From Nematostella vectensis (lineage: Eukaryota > Cnidaria > Anthozoa > Actiniaria > Edwardsiidae): 64,000 nucleotides of DNA. The position numbers and the translations under genes are program-made. The notes under the pieces are model-generated. The model was given only the letters and a program-made list of their open reading frames with translations. It was not told the DNA's origin and did not search any database. This document shows positions 33,890-47,857 of this stretch, piece by piece. The stretch covers positions 9,785,494 through 9,849,493 of the forward strand of contig NC_064047.1 of the NCBI RefSeq assembly GCF_932526225.1, given 5' to 3'. Position 1 is the first letter of the stretch. The number at the start of each line of letters is the position of its first letter.

Positions 33890-34125
33890 AGCGACTTGCA
33901 CTTTTTGGGTGGCAAACATGCGATAAACACAAAATGGCTCTCCGGACGTTTGACAAAATATTAAATAATAATAAGTCGTTTGTGTCCTTAAAACTTTTTC
34001 ATGGAAACTTTCTTCATATAAACGTTCGTAAGTGCTGAACAATTTACTTTTTGTTGTTGTTATTTTGCCGCCAAAAGCTGGAGCACTCGTGCGAATTTGC
34101 CACCCAAAAAGTCACGTGATATTAT
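33890..34125. mobile_element. possible MITE with ACTTTTTGGGTGGCAAA ends
   Basis: CACTTTTTGGGTGGCAAAC at 33899 and GTTTGCCACCCAAAAAGT-like text at 34092-34113 are inverted about 200 bp apart. The outer boundary and target duplication are unclear. Confidence 0.5.
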
Positions 34126-35198
34126 TACAAATTCTCCATTAAACAATTATTTCAAATAAGCATTTGAAAACTACAAGAAAAGTTATTCTGTCAGCCTATT
34201 ACTACAAAATAGTTTACTGAAATTAATGCCTTTGCCAAATATTTCTTTGAGTTGATGCTAAAGAGGTTATACCTTGCCGGTTTGTGAGTTGGCGGCGCTG
34301 TTCCTATTCACGGTCGGCATGTGATTTGAATACCCGGTTTCCGGTAAAATTTGCAAATTTACCTTCGACGTGCCTAATCACAAAATCAAAAGTTTATTAA
34401 AAGCCTTTTAATCTAGACGTTAACCTTTGAGACTTGCCACCGTCACAAGCCAAGACCCTGGGAGAGATCCACTAAAATCCAATTGTTATACATTGATATC
34501 GATATGAGCTTCCCTAAAGTTGTAAAGTTAGGTGTATATATATATATATATATATAACGTTAACAAAAATGTTGACCCAACCAGAGATAGATGCCTCTTG
34601 TCTTTCCATCAAATTTTGACAGCTAAACAAAGGGTACAATACATATATGTATTTCTTGGATAAGACAAATTTTTGTTATATATTATATTTTCTTTTACAA
34701 AAAAAGGTAAGCGTGGGCATACAAAACGTTACCACAATACTGCTAGAAAATTTTATGGATTAGTGTAAAGCAGGTATCATTTTGCTTGCTTGAGTTTACG
34801 TGACCGACCCGCCACACATTGCATGGCCAGTCCCTTAGAGTGATATCGATTACGTATTGACTATTAGTAGTTGTAATTTAAGAAGCACCTCTTAAGTTAA
34901 ACTATTGTCAGCGATATCTCTCGTAAGGGTATCTCGAAAAGCTTTTTATTGGAAATAGCTGAAAAGTGCAGCTTTTTGGCATTGTATTTATCCCATTAAC
35001 TTCTATGTTCTCTAATAGAATACATGAAAATCATATCAAATTACAAAAACAAATAGCAAAATTGCATGTTTTAAATTCGATTTGCTTGCCTAATAGTTTT
35101 TATAGTATTGTATCTCTCTGCCAGAACATTCGAAAAGTGACCAATATCTGATAGTATTTGTTTTTAAGCGTCAGCTGAGATGTTTGATATGCCAGCAT

Positions 35199-35426
35199 TG
35201 AAGAATGTCGATCAACCTCTCCTTCATTATATTTTTCAGTTGACAATTCATCTGTTTATTTACAAGAAAACTTCAAAATAACCACCCACGATTGAAGTTT
35301 AATACCTTGGTAAAGACATTTTATTTAAAATCGCTCAGTCACTTGCTTGATTTAACTGATGGGAATGGATTCTTTCAGTGAGTCGGTGTTGTACGAGAGC
35401 ACAAAATGGCGGCGTAATTGGATTCT
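35199..35426 (-). mobile_element. TTAA-type MITE family, copy 4
   Basis: The reverse-oriented family member starts AAGAATGTCGATCAACC and ends AATGGCGGCGTAATTGGATT. The GGGAATGGATTCTTTCAGTG block matches the other copies. Confidence 0.8.
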
Positions 35427-36353
35427 TAAAGGACGGTCATTGATTAAGGGAGAGACAAGGACGACGACGGGGGGAGGGGACAAGGAGAGTCGTTAAATCC
35501 AAAAAAGAAGCAATAAATAACGAGGTAACACCGGTTTTTTGGTCCAAGTTCTTCTTTCTGGGAGGTTTTTTTTAATCAGACAAGTCATTATTTATATATA
35601 TCAAAACCCTTTCAAAACCACGTTCAACAATGAGACTGATATGTAAATTTTATTTCTTCTCCAATTAAACATTCAACTTAGCCTAGTAATAATATTATAC
35701 CACGTTGTGATTATTGGCCAAGCCATGATTTTAGCCCGATAACCTGCCAAACCGGGCTGTGATAAACCTTATTGTCCCAAACCTTAATTATGCGTTTTTG
35801 TCTTGTCTAAGTTTGATAATATGCTTCAGGCATAGCTGTTAACTCACCTGCATTAGGCGGGTGTCACAAGATTTTGAACCTCATCACGAACCTAATTTTT
35901 GTGAGAATTATTATTCATTCTCTGTTTTCACCCGCATTGGCTCTCTTGTTTTTTTTTTTAACATTTACTGTATTTCACCCGATTTCACAAGATTTCTGTC
36001 CAAGTTGGGTTGACAGCTACATGTTCAGGCTCCATGCAAACAACCTCATGTTATCACCAAAGCGATGGCTGGTGGGAATGGACATTGGAGCAATTCCATC
36101 ATGGTGTTTTCCGTCAGCAATTGCTGACGCACTTTGCATAGGGATCAACGCCTTTCTGTTTATCACTCAACAAACAAGAGTGTTCGACATTCTGGGAGCT
36201 GTCAATTATCAAAGCAATATTTGTATTTATGGTTTTCTATTTGGCGCGAAATTTACGTGTTTGGTGTTAATTATATTCTGCAGTTATTTAAGTTTTCCTT
36301 TATTTTCAATTGTAACAAGAAAGTAAAACTTCTCGCTTTTTAAAATAATATAT

Positions 36354-36424
36354 AAGATATTATATATATATATATTTATATATAATATATATTATATTAT
36401 TATATAAGATATGATATATGTTTA
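36354..36424. repeat. AT dinucleotide palindromic tract
   Basis: Alternating TA/AT with short TTT and AGA interruptions. It can fold on itself. Confidence 0.85.
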
Positions 36425-36661
36425 GTCTTATTATATTTTTTTTTGCAAAATAAGCACGTGTTTGAGTTCAGACCTGGCGAAGTTGAAAGCATGCTAATTA
36501 GCTAACAGGGAGGTCTACTCATCTGCTCGTAGACTAAACTACAATACTCGAGCCTGTAAATAGCAGCTACTTTCAAAGTTAAATTATTTTCCTTCTATTT
36601 CTATTTGTTGCTTGCCTCTCACTGAGATAAGTACAGCAATTGTTTCAAAATTCTAAAAGTT

Positions 36662-37152
36662 TCTTTATTGCATGCACTCTCCTAATTTTTCTTGTGACGG
36701 CAAATGAAACATTCATCAGAATAAGAAAAGAATGCTTTTTGTGCACAATATGTTATTTACTAGAAGTTTAACAAAATAATGAAATCTATTCATTGATGAA
36801 TTCACCTGTTTTGGCTCGATTTTTTTTCTCGAGTGGTTTTAATTATTTGGAGCACTTTAAAATCTAATGACTGTCAAGTGTTTTTTTTTTTTTTGCGATG
36901 CCGTGCTTTTACGTTTCTCAATTCATCATTGCATGCACTCTCATTTCTCTTATTTCAGAGAAGACACGCACGTTTTCACCAGGAAGAAATGAATGCAATT
37001 TTGTGCACGATATGTTATTTAATAGAAGTTTAAAAAAATATTAGTTATTAGAAGCTTCTCGTTGATGAAACTACCTGTTTTGCCTGTCTCAATGCTTTTT
37101 TTTTCGAGTGGTTTTGATAGTTAGCAATCTAAAGTCAAATGACTGTCAAGTG
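36662..37152 (+). repeat. ~262 bp diverged tandem duplication
   Basis: Both halves contain TTGCATGCACTCTC, TGTGCAC(A/G)ATATGTTATTTA, TAGAAGTTTAA, TTGATGAA and CGAGTGGTTTT, and end AATGACTGTCAAGTG. No coding signal. Confidence 0.85.
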
Positions 37153-39891
37153 CGATTCGCCCCTTTTAGCTTATTCGGAGCTTAATTGCATTATATTATT
37201 CCTTTTTTTAAATTCTTTTCATGCCTCCTGTTTTTTAATAGGCCCTAGGCCCTCTTCTCGTATTCATTCTCGAATGTGCTGTTTTCTTTTACGGCCCTTT
37301 TTCAAGTAAGATACCCTTTTTTCTTATATTTATTTCAAAATTGTATTTCTCTGGCTATCTCCGTTTGCTGGTTGTTGTTTACAGCAAAAGGTTTTACGGA
37401 TTGGCTGCTTGTCTGGTCTTTTCTATACGACCTCGTGACGTTTAGTTTACAGCCACGAGGACATTTTTGGCAGCCCTTATCAAGACTGAAAAAACCTCAT
37501 TGTGTTTCTTTTGTCCACCATTAGTATAACGCTCATGTTTTATTGAAATAGAAGTAGAAAATAGCATGGACAAGATTTGAAAATGGGGGCTGAGTGGTGA
37601 CTTGTTTGGGTATACCATAAACACTCTATTGCGTTTCGTCTCCCCTATCCATTGTAAGACCCCGCTTTGAAGCCCAAAATTTTCAAAGAATCCCCTAAAG
37701 CCCCCTGAGAAGACCTACGTCAGACGTGAAGAGAATTTGATGTTCTGGAACTTCCTAAATTGTTCTTAATCAAGAGGGGATTTAAGGTGGGGCTTTCCAA
37801 TTTTAACCATTTTTATCTCCAATTTCTTATTTTTATTATCTTATTTGTAATTTTCGACCCCTCTCTTTCATCAGGGCGTATCATTCTTCCCCTTTTGAGG
37901 CACAATTGAAAACAATGCAAATAACCTTGTTTATTTGTTCCCTACCATCAAATAAGTGCTTTTAAATTGTCACAAGCTTTAATCAACACAAGGTTGAAAT
38001 GGTATGTTGCACGCCTCTGAAACAGTTGTTACGCAGACGTATGGAGCATTAGTCCTCCGTTGAAGCAAAATATATTAAACGGAGTAGATTTGTTATGCTG
38101 CCCGGTTAACGTGCGTCATATCCTCAAAAGTCAAGCGAATAGATCGAATATATTTCCCGCTCTGTTTTTATACAGCAATCTCACAAGAGACAAATAAGGT
38201 GATTATTTTGGTTAAAATTCATAGCCCTTTAAATCATACTTGTCGTATAGCTGATTTGTCTTATTATTCTTTACAAACTTCATCTTCAAACTTCAAAATC
38301 CCCGATAATTAGTATTTCTCTTTTGTGGGCTTTGTGTCTCCCGCTGTGTCCATTATTAACAGTTTCCAGTATTTTAATTTATCTGCTTTGTCGGGATTGC
38401 GTTATTATTAGAGAGCGATATTTATTCGAAGCGGACCCAGTCGTATGAGCGTTCCTTTCATTTGTAAGCTCGTTTGTTTACATCAGGGATTTTAATAAGA
38501 TAGATTAGTTTGACTCTCAAGAAATGTGATTAATTGTAAAGTTTTTGGGGGCGGGACAACTGAAGATGATATCTACCATACTACTTGTTAACAACCTTCT
38601 ATCTGTCTTTGTTTGTTTAACGAAACTGAAAGCCGTATTTCAGTCTCCATGTGAACTTGCCTCCAAAATTTTGTTTTGTTTAGATCAGTCTCAACATTAA
38701 AAACAAGCTCAAATCTTGATTACTCGCTTAGGGTGAATAGCTATAAAAAAAACAATGTTGTTGAAATATCCAGCGGGTAGTGGCTTGTCTACTACACGGG
38801 CTTCCAGACTTCTCTGTGAATACTTTTGTATTTAATCCCCCCGATTAAGAGTTTTAACTCGTGTTTTCTTCTTGAAGGCGAGGACCCGCCAAAAATATGC
38901 AAAACACAAGTATTAGACGTGCTAAGTCAATTACCACGCTAGTAAACAAAAACAAAATGCAACTCTCTTGCTATAATTTAACATTTTAAACGTGTAAGTA
39001 TTAAAATCAACCAAAGGACTATATGATATAAAGTTAAATTTAAAATCACTAATTATAAACTGAGGTACCGATTTCGCTGTCAAAACTTGAGGTTAAAATA
39101 GGGCCATGGCAAAGTAATAAAAATGTAGAGCTTTTGTCAGATAAAGTGGAAGGTAAAAAGCGCTTAGCACACGTTTGTTGTATTACCGGATGACTTTCTT
39201 AATTTGGACGCGTTCGTGTGTGATACATTAGTAATTTACTTTGCTTGTTTCGTGCAATCCTCTCCCTCAGTCCAACACTTTTCTTGGTAACTGCATATTT
39301 TATTTGTATCAGTGGCTTTTACAGCCGTGGGTGGTAATGTATTTCTATCTATTCTACACTTTAACTTCCTGTCCAGTTTTTAATGCCCTAGAATAAAAAC
39401 TTCCCTCGCGCTTAAAATGTTATTGCGGATTTATCTTCGCGGTGTTTCCAATAATGACTGTATTAATTGGAAGCACTGGGAATTGTTATGAAAAAATGTG
39501 TTTTCAATGTTTCTGAATAAATTTCAAGACTATACATTTGTTTGAGTGTAGTATTTTACATGTGTTTGCCAAATCTTAAATCGACGCGAACAGGCGGCTA
39601 ACCGCAATATCCCCTGCCGGTCTTGAAGATCCATGTTTCTATCCCCGCCGCTCACGTTTCTGACTGACCAAAATTAAACTCTTCTGAAAGCAAATAAACC
39701 TTTGTATACAAAGATTAATAAAAATTATACGAAATTTCCTAGACTTGTAATAAAGCTACCATATATATAAATATCTATATTTTTTGAAATTTTGAATTTT
39801 TTTCGATTCGAATTATGAAGTTATATCTTTATATATAGATTATGTGACGAATGGGTACAACCGCTGAATTTTCGTGTGATTAAAGTGTTAT

Positions 39892-40578
39892 TCAGTCTTC
39901 CGAGTCCGATGCTATTATGGGTGCAAACGTTTCTACTGCAGCAGATTTCTCGATCAAGTTTGTGCGGGAAAGTCGAACCTTTTCAAAGTCAAGCCTGGGT
40001 CTTGGCCGCTTTATCTCGTTACCCGGTGAGGTTTCGAGCTCCTCTAAGTACCGTTTCCGTCTCACCGGCTCCATCGATCTTTTCTCACACATTTCGACTT
40101 TCCTGGCGTCCATGTCGTAACTCCGTTTTCCTAATTCGTGCGTGACTGGAATATTCTCTCTCTCTGCCATCAGTTCGCATAATTCCTCGTCCGATGACTC
40201 TTCCTCGAAGGAGTCAATGTCTTTGCTTGTAGTAGCATTTGCATATTTAACACAAGGCCTCGTTTGGTGCTTCCAAATTTGGGAGATCTCCAAACTTGCT
40301 CTTTTTAACAAATTTCCTTCGTATGTCTGATTTCGTAATATCTGTCTCTCTTGAAAAGTCTCTCGTTCGATTTTCCTTTCGTCCTGTTTCTTTGTAGTTA
40401 GTTTGGATGGAAGACTGTGGCTACGTTTTGGGTTTGTTAACTTTCCGGCCACTGAATCCAAGTCAAACGGCTCAGACCACGAGAAGCAAAAGCTGGATTT
40501 CCTCACATACGGATCCTCAATCCCGTGTAAGCTGAACCTCATTGCGAGGCTATCGACACACTGTATTCCTAAAGCCAT
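39892..40578 (-). CDS. intronless 228 aa protein, probably nuclear, not recognised
   Basis: An ATG-started ORF (MALGIQCVDSLAMRFSLHGI) running to TGA with no need for introns. Features along the protein: basic patch near residues 68-75 (LTTKKQDERK); acidic stretch DSFEEESSDEELCELMAERE near 122-141; clustered basic residues PVRRKRYLEELETSPGNEIK and RPRPR near 174-198 that look like a bipartite nuclear localisation signal; acidic end IIASDSED. I recognise no catalytic or DNA-binding fold. The composition recalls short intronless immediate-early regulators, but that is only an impression. It stands alone with no co-oriented neighbour within 19 kb. Confidence 0.6.
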   Translation of the reverse strand: MALGIQCVDSLAMRFSLHGIEDPYVRKSSFCFSWSEPFDLDSVAGKLTNPKRSHSLPSKLTTKKQDERKIERETFQERQILRNQTYEGNLLKRASLEISQIWKHQTRPCVKYANATTSKDIDSFEEESSDEELCELMAERENIPVTHELGKRSYDMDARKVEMCEKRSMEPVRRKRYLEELETSPGNEIKRPRPRLDFEKVRLSRTNLIEKSAAVETFAPIIASDSED

Positions 40579-43500
40579 AATTCCCTCAAAATTTCATTCG
40601 TATGCTTTAGAAGATTTTTCTACTTTCTGTCAGCGCTTTCTAGTTGTCGCCGTCCTCCCGGCCTCGGGTCTACTACTCGTAGCACTCACTGTCACCAACA
40701 CCTGGAAAACAGTAATGCTAGCATTAATACTGAGCGCTGATTGGTCGAGCCCAAGTGATTCTACCCGCTAACTCATTCTTTGCAACAATGGTTCTATACG
40801 CCATGTTTGGCGATTCATTCATAAACATCACTGAAATAACGCATGATAACACGTCATGTTGTAGAATACTCACGGCAATAAAAATCGGTTTTTTTCCGGT
40901 TTTCTTTTCAAGTTCTGCCTTCAAATGGAATCTCGCCTCAGGAGAGAAACTCTTTAAGAGTATTTTAGGGGATTATAGTGATGAATGAGTTTCTCTTGCG
41001 TCGAGTGAATTAAATTAGGATCGGAACTGCATAGTACCGACCTAAATTATAATCCTCATCTTATCAAAATATGCTTTTCCTGATAAAACAACACGACAAC
41101 ATAAGCGGATATTTTAAGTTAAGTATTTTCTTGTAGAAATTCAAGAGCTTTAGTGCGACCTACTTGGTTATCGTAGCGAAACGAATACAACGGGCACTAA
41201 TATTTAAATAAGTTCATTAATGACAAGGGGATGTAGGTGGGGCTTGAAAACTCGATTTACCATAAAAGACGGAGGTTCCTACAATACCTTATGAAACCCC
41301 TTAAATTTGAATGTTCAACACAAGGGTTTATATGGTGGTTTCTCACTAGTGAAAATATTGATTTAAACGTTGATGTTTCCTACACGTGTATTTTATTCTC
41401 CTAAAATACACTTGTAATTCTTGGTGAGTAATCGGATCGCTGGTTAAACTTCGTATAGATTAAAACTTCGAAAATTCTCTCAGATCTTTGAAGACTAGTA
41501 AGCCCATGAAAGGTATTTTCATTATTGGTTTCATTATTATATATCTTTGCATTCTACTCTTTCGCACTTTCGTCGAGTTCGATCACTTGCCTTTTAACCT
41601 TTTTTTCTGGCACCAAAGCGACAACTAGAAAGGAGGTAATTGCACTTTTTTGTTTACTTAAAATATCCATGCAAAAGTAATATCACTGGCTTTACTGTTT
41701 TCTTCCATGCAGCTGTCTCAGTATCGTATCGTGCCGTATGAATCTGTCAGAAGAGGAAAAGAAACGTGCAACAAGAATATGTTCTTGAAGCCGTGATGAA
41801 ATATTTTATGAGTTCTACTCTCTCTGCTGGAAGTATGCAATTATTTCATAAAAAAAGTAATAAAGCATTTAATAAGTGACTTTGAGACGCGATGCTGCTA
41901 TCGCAAATGAGATGTCGGTCCATTTACTACAGGACTGTTGATCTTTTTCCATAATGAACACATTGTTCTTGTCGCTTTACGTTATCTTGTCGGAAGCCAT
42001 TTGAATGCTAGCACCATGTCAATAATAGCCTCGTGGTCCAATAAACAACTAGCTCTTGCGATGCTCAACTGCTGTAATAAAAACTAGCCATTTCGATTTT
42101 AAAAACTGAACTAAGTTTTTTTTTATATGGGACGTGTATTGGTATTAAAGTCAGATTCACGATATTTATAAAATCCTGTTCAAAAATTAACCTTTTCAAA
42201 CATTTCCATTCATTCATTAAAAATCAGTCAATAAGCCACCATGTTTTTGTGTCACCTGGAAAACCATTGTGACCCGTTAAATGTTTAACATCACCTCTTT
42301 ACCTTAATGTCAAAATCGCATATCCGTCGTAAAAAATCTACGTTCTTTACTAAGGTTCTAGACGGATAAAAATAACGTAGAAATTGCTGCATTTAAACCG
42401 AACCACGTGGTTGCTCTCATGCCCTTTGTTAGCTAATAGTTCCAGTGAGGCGTGAATGACCTACTTAAAAATGTACAAAATTTCGCTAAAAATCCTGAAT
42501 AAAAAACATCACATCGCAGTTAGAACTTCGACGACATAGTTCTTACACTGATCTCCCAGGGTAAAGAATACATTAGAGGGTTTAGCTAACATCACTGGTG
42601 AGCCATTTCTAAAGAGTCTTGTAATGTTTTGCTGGAGCCGATGTTACGATGGATATGAAGCTTTATCTGATTAAACCTTAATTTCAAAGTGCCTTATACT
42701 CTAAAAAACCTCGCATTTTAGGTTTTAAAGACATGTTTCACAAACCCTAATTTAATTTCAAGATTTCCAAGTCATGGCCTTGAAAAGCGCGACATGTTTA
42801 AGTAATTGTCGGACCAACACATGCTCTATGTTTGGAACACATTACTAATTTGCAAGGTTTGAAGGTCCTCCTATTCATTAGAATAGCATATTTTTGAAAA
42901 CTCAACAAGCCCTAGGTATGGTAAAAGCTAAGTGCTCCGAGATAGCATGACTCGTAAGAAGTGTATTCAGAGACATGCAATTCTTTGACTCGTGGACATC
43001 ACAACTCATGCATGAAGAGGCTCTCTATCCTTTTTTTAGATTATCATAAATTTAAACTCAGAGTCGAAGGTTTAAGGACTCTTTCACAACAAAAAGTAAT
43101 GGACAAAAAAAATAATACTAATAATCGTGCAGCCCTTAGACAAATTCATTAACTAGTAAAGGAGTTTCCCGAGTCCATTCAACCACCCACCCATTGGCAG
43201 CCACTGCAGCATGCGTTGAAAGGTGAAACCTTTTCAAGATTCTCGAAACTTACCTATTCCTTCTTATAAAGTACAAATGCCAACTGTAGGTTGTTCACAC
43301 GTTCGTAGTAGAAGCGTACTACTCGATTATAGACCACTACTTCTCACCTATTAATTCTTACAGCTGCCCCGTGCCTGCAGCGACGGTATTAATCTTAACA
43401 CCCCATCCGTTTTGCATTATAGTAACCCGCGATGTATTGTTTAAGCCGCTAGTGTCATTCGTGTTGTATTTGTTTTCTATTTGCCCACAAGAGTCTCAAG

Positions 43501-45464
43501 GAGCCGCATACTTAATGGACCCTCACCGTGATAAGTCGCCACTAATTTAACTGTCCTTTATAACAGCAACCTGCTTGTCTCGCCATTCCATAACCCTGTA
43601 CATCCATGATTAGTTGGTAACCTTTTCCGAGGATATCAAGAACATCAACTGGTGCTTTGCCTAATCGTCACTTACAAGAGGACTAAGCTCACCAACAATG
43701 ATTTTAAATGTATGGCTTAACCCTTGCTTAGACGGAGCTAAACTGATTAAAGCTATTGAGACTGGTTTCTGCGAGTGGCAGTCATGGTATTGGTGTGCAA
43801 TAGAGACACCGGCACTGGATGCTGTCCTTTATAAAACGTCTAAAGTGAGAGAAAAGTTTGTGTACAATGCCAGTCTGGAACGACTTTAACAGGAGTAGAC
43901 ATTCTTTGAAAATACCGTTCCTTTTGGAGACAACAAGTATAATACTTACTAGTCAACCTTTATGTGTTAAGAAAAATACGCTTAATTGTGCGTATAACTC
44001 TAAGATAGAAATCTAAAAAAAGAGATTGTAAGTTTTGTTTCAATATTTGATATGGGTTCTGGAAGATTTAAAAGCCAATATTGGCCAAGCTGAGTAAATT
44101 GTCGGAGGTGATAGTTAACCATGTGCGTTATGTTTAGTGATTGATTCACATCACTTGACATGTCAACAGCAACCCTATGCATTAATTATATCTTCATATG
44201 TCACCGTTCGTCCTGTTTTTCCAATAAATCTATGATTTGCATTACCTCTAGCAGTGAGAGATTGATTTTACGTAGATGTCTGGGTGTTTACAAAAATTTG
44301 AGCGAAATTTGATATTGCACTCCTTTTGTTTGTCTGCTCTTCGATATTAAATATGCAACAGTCTCAAGTTCCATGTGGCGTTCCCCGTACCATAGAACTT
44401 TGGCAAGTTCAAGTGACCTTAGATTTATTTTGGCTTTGGCGTCAAGAAACCTAGAACTACTCTTTTGGTGATAACATTGTTTTCACTAACGGATGAGAAA
44501 AAAGGAAACAAACAATCAATACAAGCCGAATTAAGGTGCTAAAGGGAACAAACTGTGCCACTTTACTTTAATTACTTTTACCTGTTCAAGAAAGCCTTTC
44601 ATAACAGCCTGAATTTTCTTGTTCAGTTGAAGTGAGAAACTGGTTATTCTACTATGTCCATGCAACCCAATTGAGTAGCTTTTGTTTTTACAAGCTTATA
44701 AATAGGAAAATGGAAGATTTGACTGCCCCCATTGCATTGATAGACGCGTCTGGTAAAACTAGAAACGTCTAACAGGCTATATATTATACTAACAGTATAT
44801 ACTAATTTGTTAGAAGAGGGTTCAAATACATGGTTAAAGAACTTAAATTATCCCCAGTTTGGAAAAAAAGATTCTGAGCTGATGATTATCATCATTATTA
44901 TCTTTAACTGTCAATTGTTTGTGTTAACAGGTCCTTAGGGGGAGGGGAATAACGGCCACCAAATAGTATTTGACGACTGAACTTATGCGTGTATGCAAGC
45001 ACCAGCAAAATACAGCGAGTAATTGGGAAATATTGCCTTAGTACTTCGAGACATTCGTAATAAATAAATCGAACCTATCTGCACTTGAAATTGTATTGCA
45101 CTTAATTTTGTCGGCGAATCCAATTCAACAAGGGAACAAGCGAGGGCCCTAGAATGTGTTCAAGTGATAGGTTAAACATAACCTGCGAGACTTCTTGACC
45201 ATTTTGAAACTTGACTGTCCACCACGTGAAATACCCTATTTATCTATGGATTTCAGCGAGAAACCCTTGTCTGCTCTAGTATTCGGTAGCAAAGGATAAA
45301 AGGCCATCATATTATGTTATACAATTTCTCAGCCAGCATAATATGGTTACCAGTAACATAAGAACACGATTTAAGTTTTGAGTGGGAGAGCTTTCGAAAA
45401 AAGAAAGTGATGTAAAGTCAAGAGGGATGTGTCTTATTAGAGTGTTAGAAGGGTGCGTACGAGT

Positions 45465-45690
45465 TACATCCGACGTGGTCACTCCCGAGTGTAGAACCGA
45501 GTCGCTCCAGTAAAGTTCCGAGTCACTTCCGAGTCAATTCCGAGTAGTACGAGTTACTATCGAAAGGTCGCGTCGAGTGGAATCGACTCATCCCCGAGTA
45601 AGTATAAAAGATCGGCGCTGTACCGAGCTACTTTCGAATACTATTTCCCGAATGGGGGTCAGCCCTGAGTAGGCGCCGAGTATCACTTTT
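45465..45690 (+). repeat. cluster of CGAGT motifs
   Basis: About ten CGAGT or close variants (CCCGAGTG, ACCGAGTC, TCCGAGTC, GCCGAGTA) lie within 225 bp at irregular spacing. This is not a simple tandem repeat. Confidence 0.65.
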
Positions 45691-47130
45691 TCAATGTTTT
45701 TTTTTTATAATTAGAGGCAGTTCAGTTTTGCGTTGTTAAGAATGAAATTATCATCCGCCTTAACCAACCAAAATTTTTTTCTTCTTCTTTTGTTTGAATT
45801 GTTTTTTTTTTTTTTTTTTGGCTGGCGTGCAAGGTTGCATGATATTTTGTAGATTGTTATTTATTTAAGCAAACTAGCACACTATCATGCAATGGGATTT
45901 GCTCCTTGTTCAAAAAGCTACGATATATACGCAATATTTGGCGTTATCTTCCGTGACGATGTATAGGTATGGGCTTGTTTTGGAACTTAATTCGTTGTTT
46001 TTAACGATAGACAATCGAAATACGCATCTTATTTACCAAACAATCGAATGTTGAATCGAAACCGGCGCTTTCGCTTGAATTTATCATAATAACTTGGCAA
46101 CTCAAATAACAACACTGCTATATGGCAGGAAATGACAGACAAATGGCTGCTCTTTTGATTTTATTACCACGTTGTTTTACGTTATTGTGTAATTGTCACG
46201 TTAAATTTAAAGATGCAGGAAAATGTCTTTTGAAAAACACGTTTATTTCTGGGGCGTACGAAACATTTTCACGTCAATATTTGCCCCTCTCCAATTATTT
46301 TTTATAAATGGTTAAATTGGAGCAAACGCCAATTGATCTAGCTATCAATTATTCCTATCTATCATGGTGCTTTATCGATATATTTAAATGCTTTGGTTAA
46401 CAAGTCCTCTTTTTCGTGTTTTTAGCAGGTTGTCCACATACTTTCTTTGGTGGCGATAAAAAGCACGAAGCTCACTGTGCATAAACATAATCAAACAAAA
46501 ATCCAAAACTATGCAAAAACAACGTAAGACGTGAATTTGATTATATAAACTTCTATATCTATAGTTTTTTTATCTGATCTCGAGTGTGAAATTATAACTT
46601 TTTCACATGTGAATTTGTAGCATCGTACTTACATTTCTCTCGGGGACGAGCTGTTTTTGACGGCGAAAAGGCTGTGTCAAATTCGCCTTAATGTCGTGAT
46701 AATTTAAAATGATTCATTAATCAAGCTCAATGCTTGTTTTAGTGGCCTTCAAACCAGATTGTTCGGCATATAAACTTCTATTCTTCGCTGCTTGAATCTA
46801 CTGCTTGAGTAAGCGTGTATACCAGCTGACTGGTGCAGATTCTGAATGAAACACACAGACCGTGAACCGCCGTTCACTCATCAACAGCGCCGAAGCACGC
46901 GATGAGTCTGAGCACAAAGCCTCATAAATACTGAACAATGGGCAACAAGCGAGGGCTGAATAGAGAGCAATGGGAGATCTGTACGGCAAGCATGGAGAGA
47001 GGAGAAGGCGGAATAATGAAGGCACACGTGGATGAGAGGTCATAAGGTCTATCTGTTAGGCTGAGTGGCGTCAGGGGCACAAACACGAGAGTATGGTATT
47101 TCAAGAATAGCCCTTTGTCAGTATCGCTTT

Positions 47131-47350
47131 AAAGAATCTATCAAGCACTCCTTTTTTAATGTTTACAATTGAAAATACATCGGTTTACTCGCAAAAAAAG
47201 TTCAAAAAAACTATTCACGAATGAAGTCTGATACTTGATATTTGATTTAAAGTTTTTCACTTGCTTGAATAAGCCAATGGAAATGGATTCTTCGAGTCAC
47301 TCGATATTGTGCGGGAGCAAATAATGGTGGGAGTGATTGGCCTTCTTTAA
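47131..47350 (-). mobile_element. TTAA-type MITE family, copy 5
   Basis: Complete 220 bp copy: starts TTAAAGAATCTATCAAGCAC and ends GTGATTGGCCTTCTTTAA. Both borders are TTAA and the outer 8 bp (TTAAAGAA/TTCTTTAA) are inverted. Confidence 0.88.
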
Positions 47351-47472
47351 CTAATAAAGCAGGTTAAAACAGCAAACACAATTTGCTTGGCAGGCCCGTA
47401 GGGATGTATTTTCAGATGTTTATTACGAAAAAAAAACACAATCAAAAATGTTATTGGCAAATAAAGGCTAGT

Positions 47473-47857
47473 GTAACTTAAGAATATCCTGCAAATGTTC
47501 AGCATTTTAACTTGCACGAGTTGACAGTGCTGAAAACAAGCACAATCGTAGTGTTGAATCGTTCAAGTAAATGTACGAAAGGGTGACTTCAGTCGCTATT
47601 TTGACTAACTGTACAGTATTAAAACCATACTGTACAAAAGATGACAGATTTGTGTGATAATGAGGGAGTCATAAAGAAAATTACAGCCTTAAGTTTGGTC
47701 TAGTTTTCTTAGCATTCGCCAAAATGTGTCAGTTCGCCGGTAAAACGCCGCCATTTCAAAACAAAAAGGCTGGTTTAACCGCGCGGTACTGGGACTAGTC
47801 TTGCGTTTTTCAGCACTGTCGCACGAGTTTGAAATAAAAGCTTGAAACTTAAGTTAC
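47473..47857. mobile_element. 385 bp candidate TIR element
   Basis: GTAACTTAAG at the left and CTTAAGTTAC at the right are exact inverts. Further in, CACGAGTTGACAGTGCTGAAAA pairs imperfectly with TTTTTCAGCACTGTCGCACG. No ORF. Confidence 0.65.

Larger units (their letters stand above)
25746..39891. other. 14 kb stretch without a confirmed gene
   Basis: Between the collagen/Ig gene and the ORF at 39892 I see only repeats, TIR elements and old duplications. The 150-codon plus-strand frame at 35874-36326 has no recognisable motif or splice context. Confidence 0.55.

Noticed and set aside
35874-36326. 150-codon hydrophobic plus-strand frame
   Set aside because: It does not start with ATG at its first codon, and it has no motif, splice context or neighbouring exon.
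40403-40771. Plus-strand frame overlapping the 228 aa ORF
   Set aside because: Antisense shadow; the minus-strand reading has the more protein-like composition.
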